This document shows, in pieces, positions 4,953 through 5,222 of a stretch of 5,222 nt of DNA. A model generated the notes under the pieces. The model saw only the letters and a program-made list of their open reading frames with translations. It had not been told where the DNA came from and made no database searches. Both the position numbers and the translations under genes were made by a program. The first letter of the stretch is position 1. Each line of letters starts with the position of its first letter. This stretch comes from DATAYF01 sp036272735 (GTDB lineage Bacteria; Chloroflexota; Ktedonobacteria; Ktedonobacterales; Ktedonobacteraceae), in contig DATAYF010000339.1 of the NCBI GenBank assembly GCA_036272735.1, positions 1 to 5,222 on the forward strand. Reading direction: 5' to 3'.

Positions 4953-5050
4953 GGTTTTTCCATCACGAGGACTGACCACCCTTGTCCAGCATCATACGGC
5001 TCAGTGTCCGCACGGGAGACCCAAATTGACCCTATCACTAACGCAACCAG

Positions 5051-5079
5051 CCACCCTCTCTACCACCAGAGTAGGGTGG
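5051..5079. repeat. Hairpin upstream of the right-edge gene
   Basis: CCACCCTCTCT (5051-5061) pairs with AGAG-T-AGGGTGG (5068-5079) as 11 bp with one bulged T and a 6-nt loop. An alternative pairing, TACCACC with GGTGGTA (5061-5067 and 5075-5081), uses the same bases. No T run follows. It could be a leader structure, an attenuator-like switch between the two pairings, or a terminator shielding the downstream gene. Confidence 0.45.
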
Positions 5080-5135
5080 TAAACACCTCTCAAGGGGCAT
5101 CTCACCGTACGATTTCCGCTGTATCCTTTGCTCTA

Positions 5136-5149
5136 GAAGTGATAACTTC
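5136..5149. promoter_or_regulatory. Small palindrome in the leader of the right-edge gene
   Basis: GAAGT-GATA-ACTTC is a perfect 5-bp inverted repeat with a 4-nt centre, about 45 nt before ATG 5194. It could be a regulator site, but it is short enough to be chance. Confidence 0.2.
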
Positions 5150-5193
5150 GTGGCAGATTGGCGTTGTAGAAACGCTCAGAGGAAGGGACAATC

Positions 5194-5222
5194 ATGATGA
5201 CACAAACATCTCCGACTGTATC
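5194..5222 (+). CDS. Start of an unidentified gene running off the right edge
   Basis: Only nine full codons are visible (MMTQTSPTV), too few to identify a family. The start is credible because GAGGAAGGG (5179-5187) lies 6 nt upstream of ATG 5194. ATG 5197 is an equally possible start, 9 nt from the same site. The leader contains a hairpin at 5051-5079 and a small palindrome at 5136-5149; I see no clear -35/-10 pair. It has no obvious tie to the DHFR-like operon, which is 800 bp upstream and followed by its own hairpin. Confidence 0.6.

Overview
The window is a bacterial accessory region of moderate GC content. The IS1182-type transposase, the TetR / DHFR-like pair and the serine-hydrolase start all read like genes of large, IS-rich Chloroflexota genomes such as the Ktedonobacter group. 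That assignment rests on my memory of family resemblance and is tentative. No rRNA, tRNA or CRISPR array was seen.

Layout, left to right. (1) 1-459 holds two minus-strand genes: the first 28 codons of a probable beta-lactamase-family serine hydrolase running off the left edge, and behind it a small hypothetical protein. (2) 533-1707 is genomic wreckage. An IS1182-family transposase (plus strand) carries a 1-nt frameshift and stops matching at about 1488. About 80 bp of unassigned sequence follows, then the first ~45 codons of a type I restriction-modification methyltransferase gene (hsdM, minus strand), cut off at its 3' side. (3) 1708-2588 has no convincing gene. It carries at least nine copies of a 17-bp motif, consensus RYCAYAAATATTTGGCC: three on the minus strand at the left and six on the plus strand at the right, meeting at an imperfect 24-bp inverted repeat. 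The arrangement resembles the multi-site ends of a transposon left without its genes.

(4) 2589-4393 is the best-preserved functional unit. A TetR-family repressor (minus) faces a two-gene plus-strand operon: a MazG-like small protein and a dihydrofolate-reductase-like (RibD C-terminal) oxidoreductase. The gap between them holds a perfect TGTTGAG/CTCAACA palindrome plus a third half-site, and a good sigma-70-type promoter for the operon. The repressor probably controls itself and the operon in response to an unknown ligand. The MazG-like gene carries a 13-bp tandem duplication that shifts its last codons out of frame. Its present ATGA overlap with the next gene seems to be a by-product of that.

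(5) 4394-5222 starts with a strong 22-bp inverted repeat, then a possible 93-residue cysteine-containing protein on the minus strand with its own plausible promoter, a second hairpin, and the start of a plus-strand gene with a good ribosome binding site that runs off the right edge.

The most unusual items are the 17-bp repeat cluster, the 13-bp duplication, and the IS/hsdM scar.
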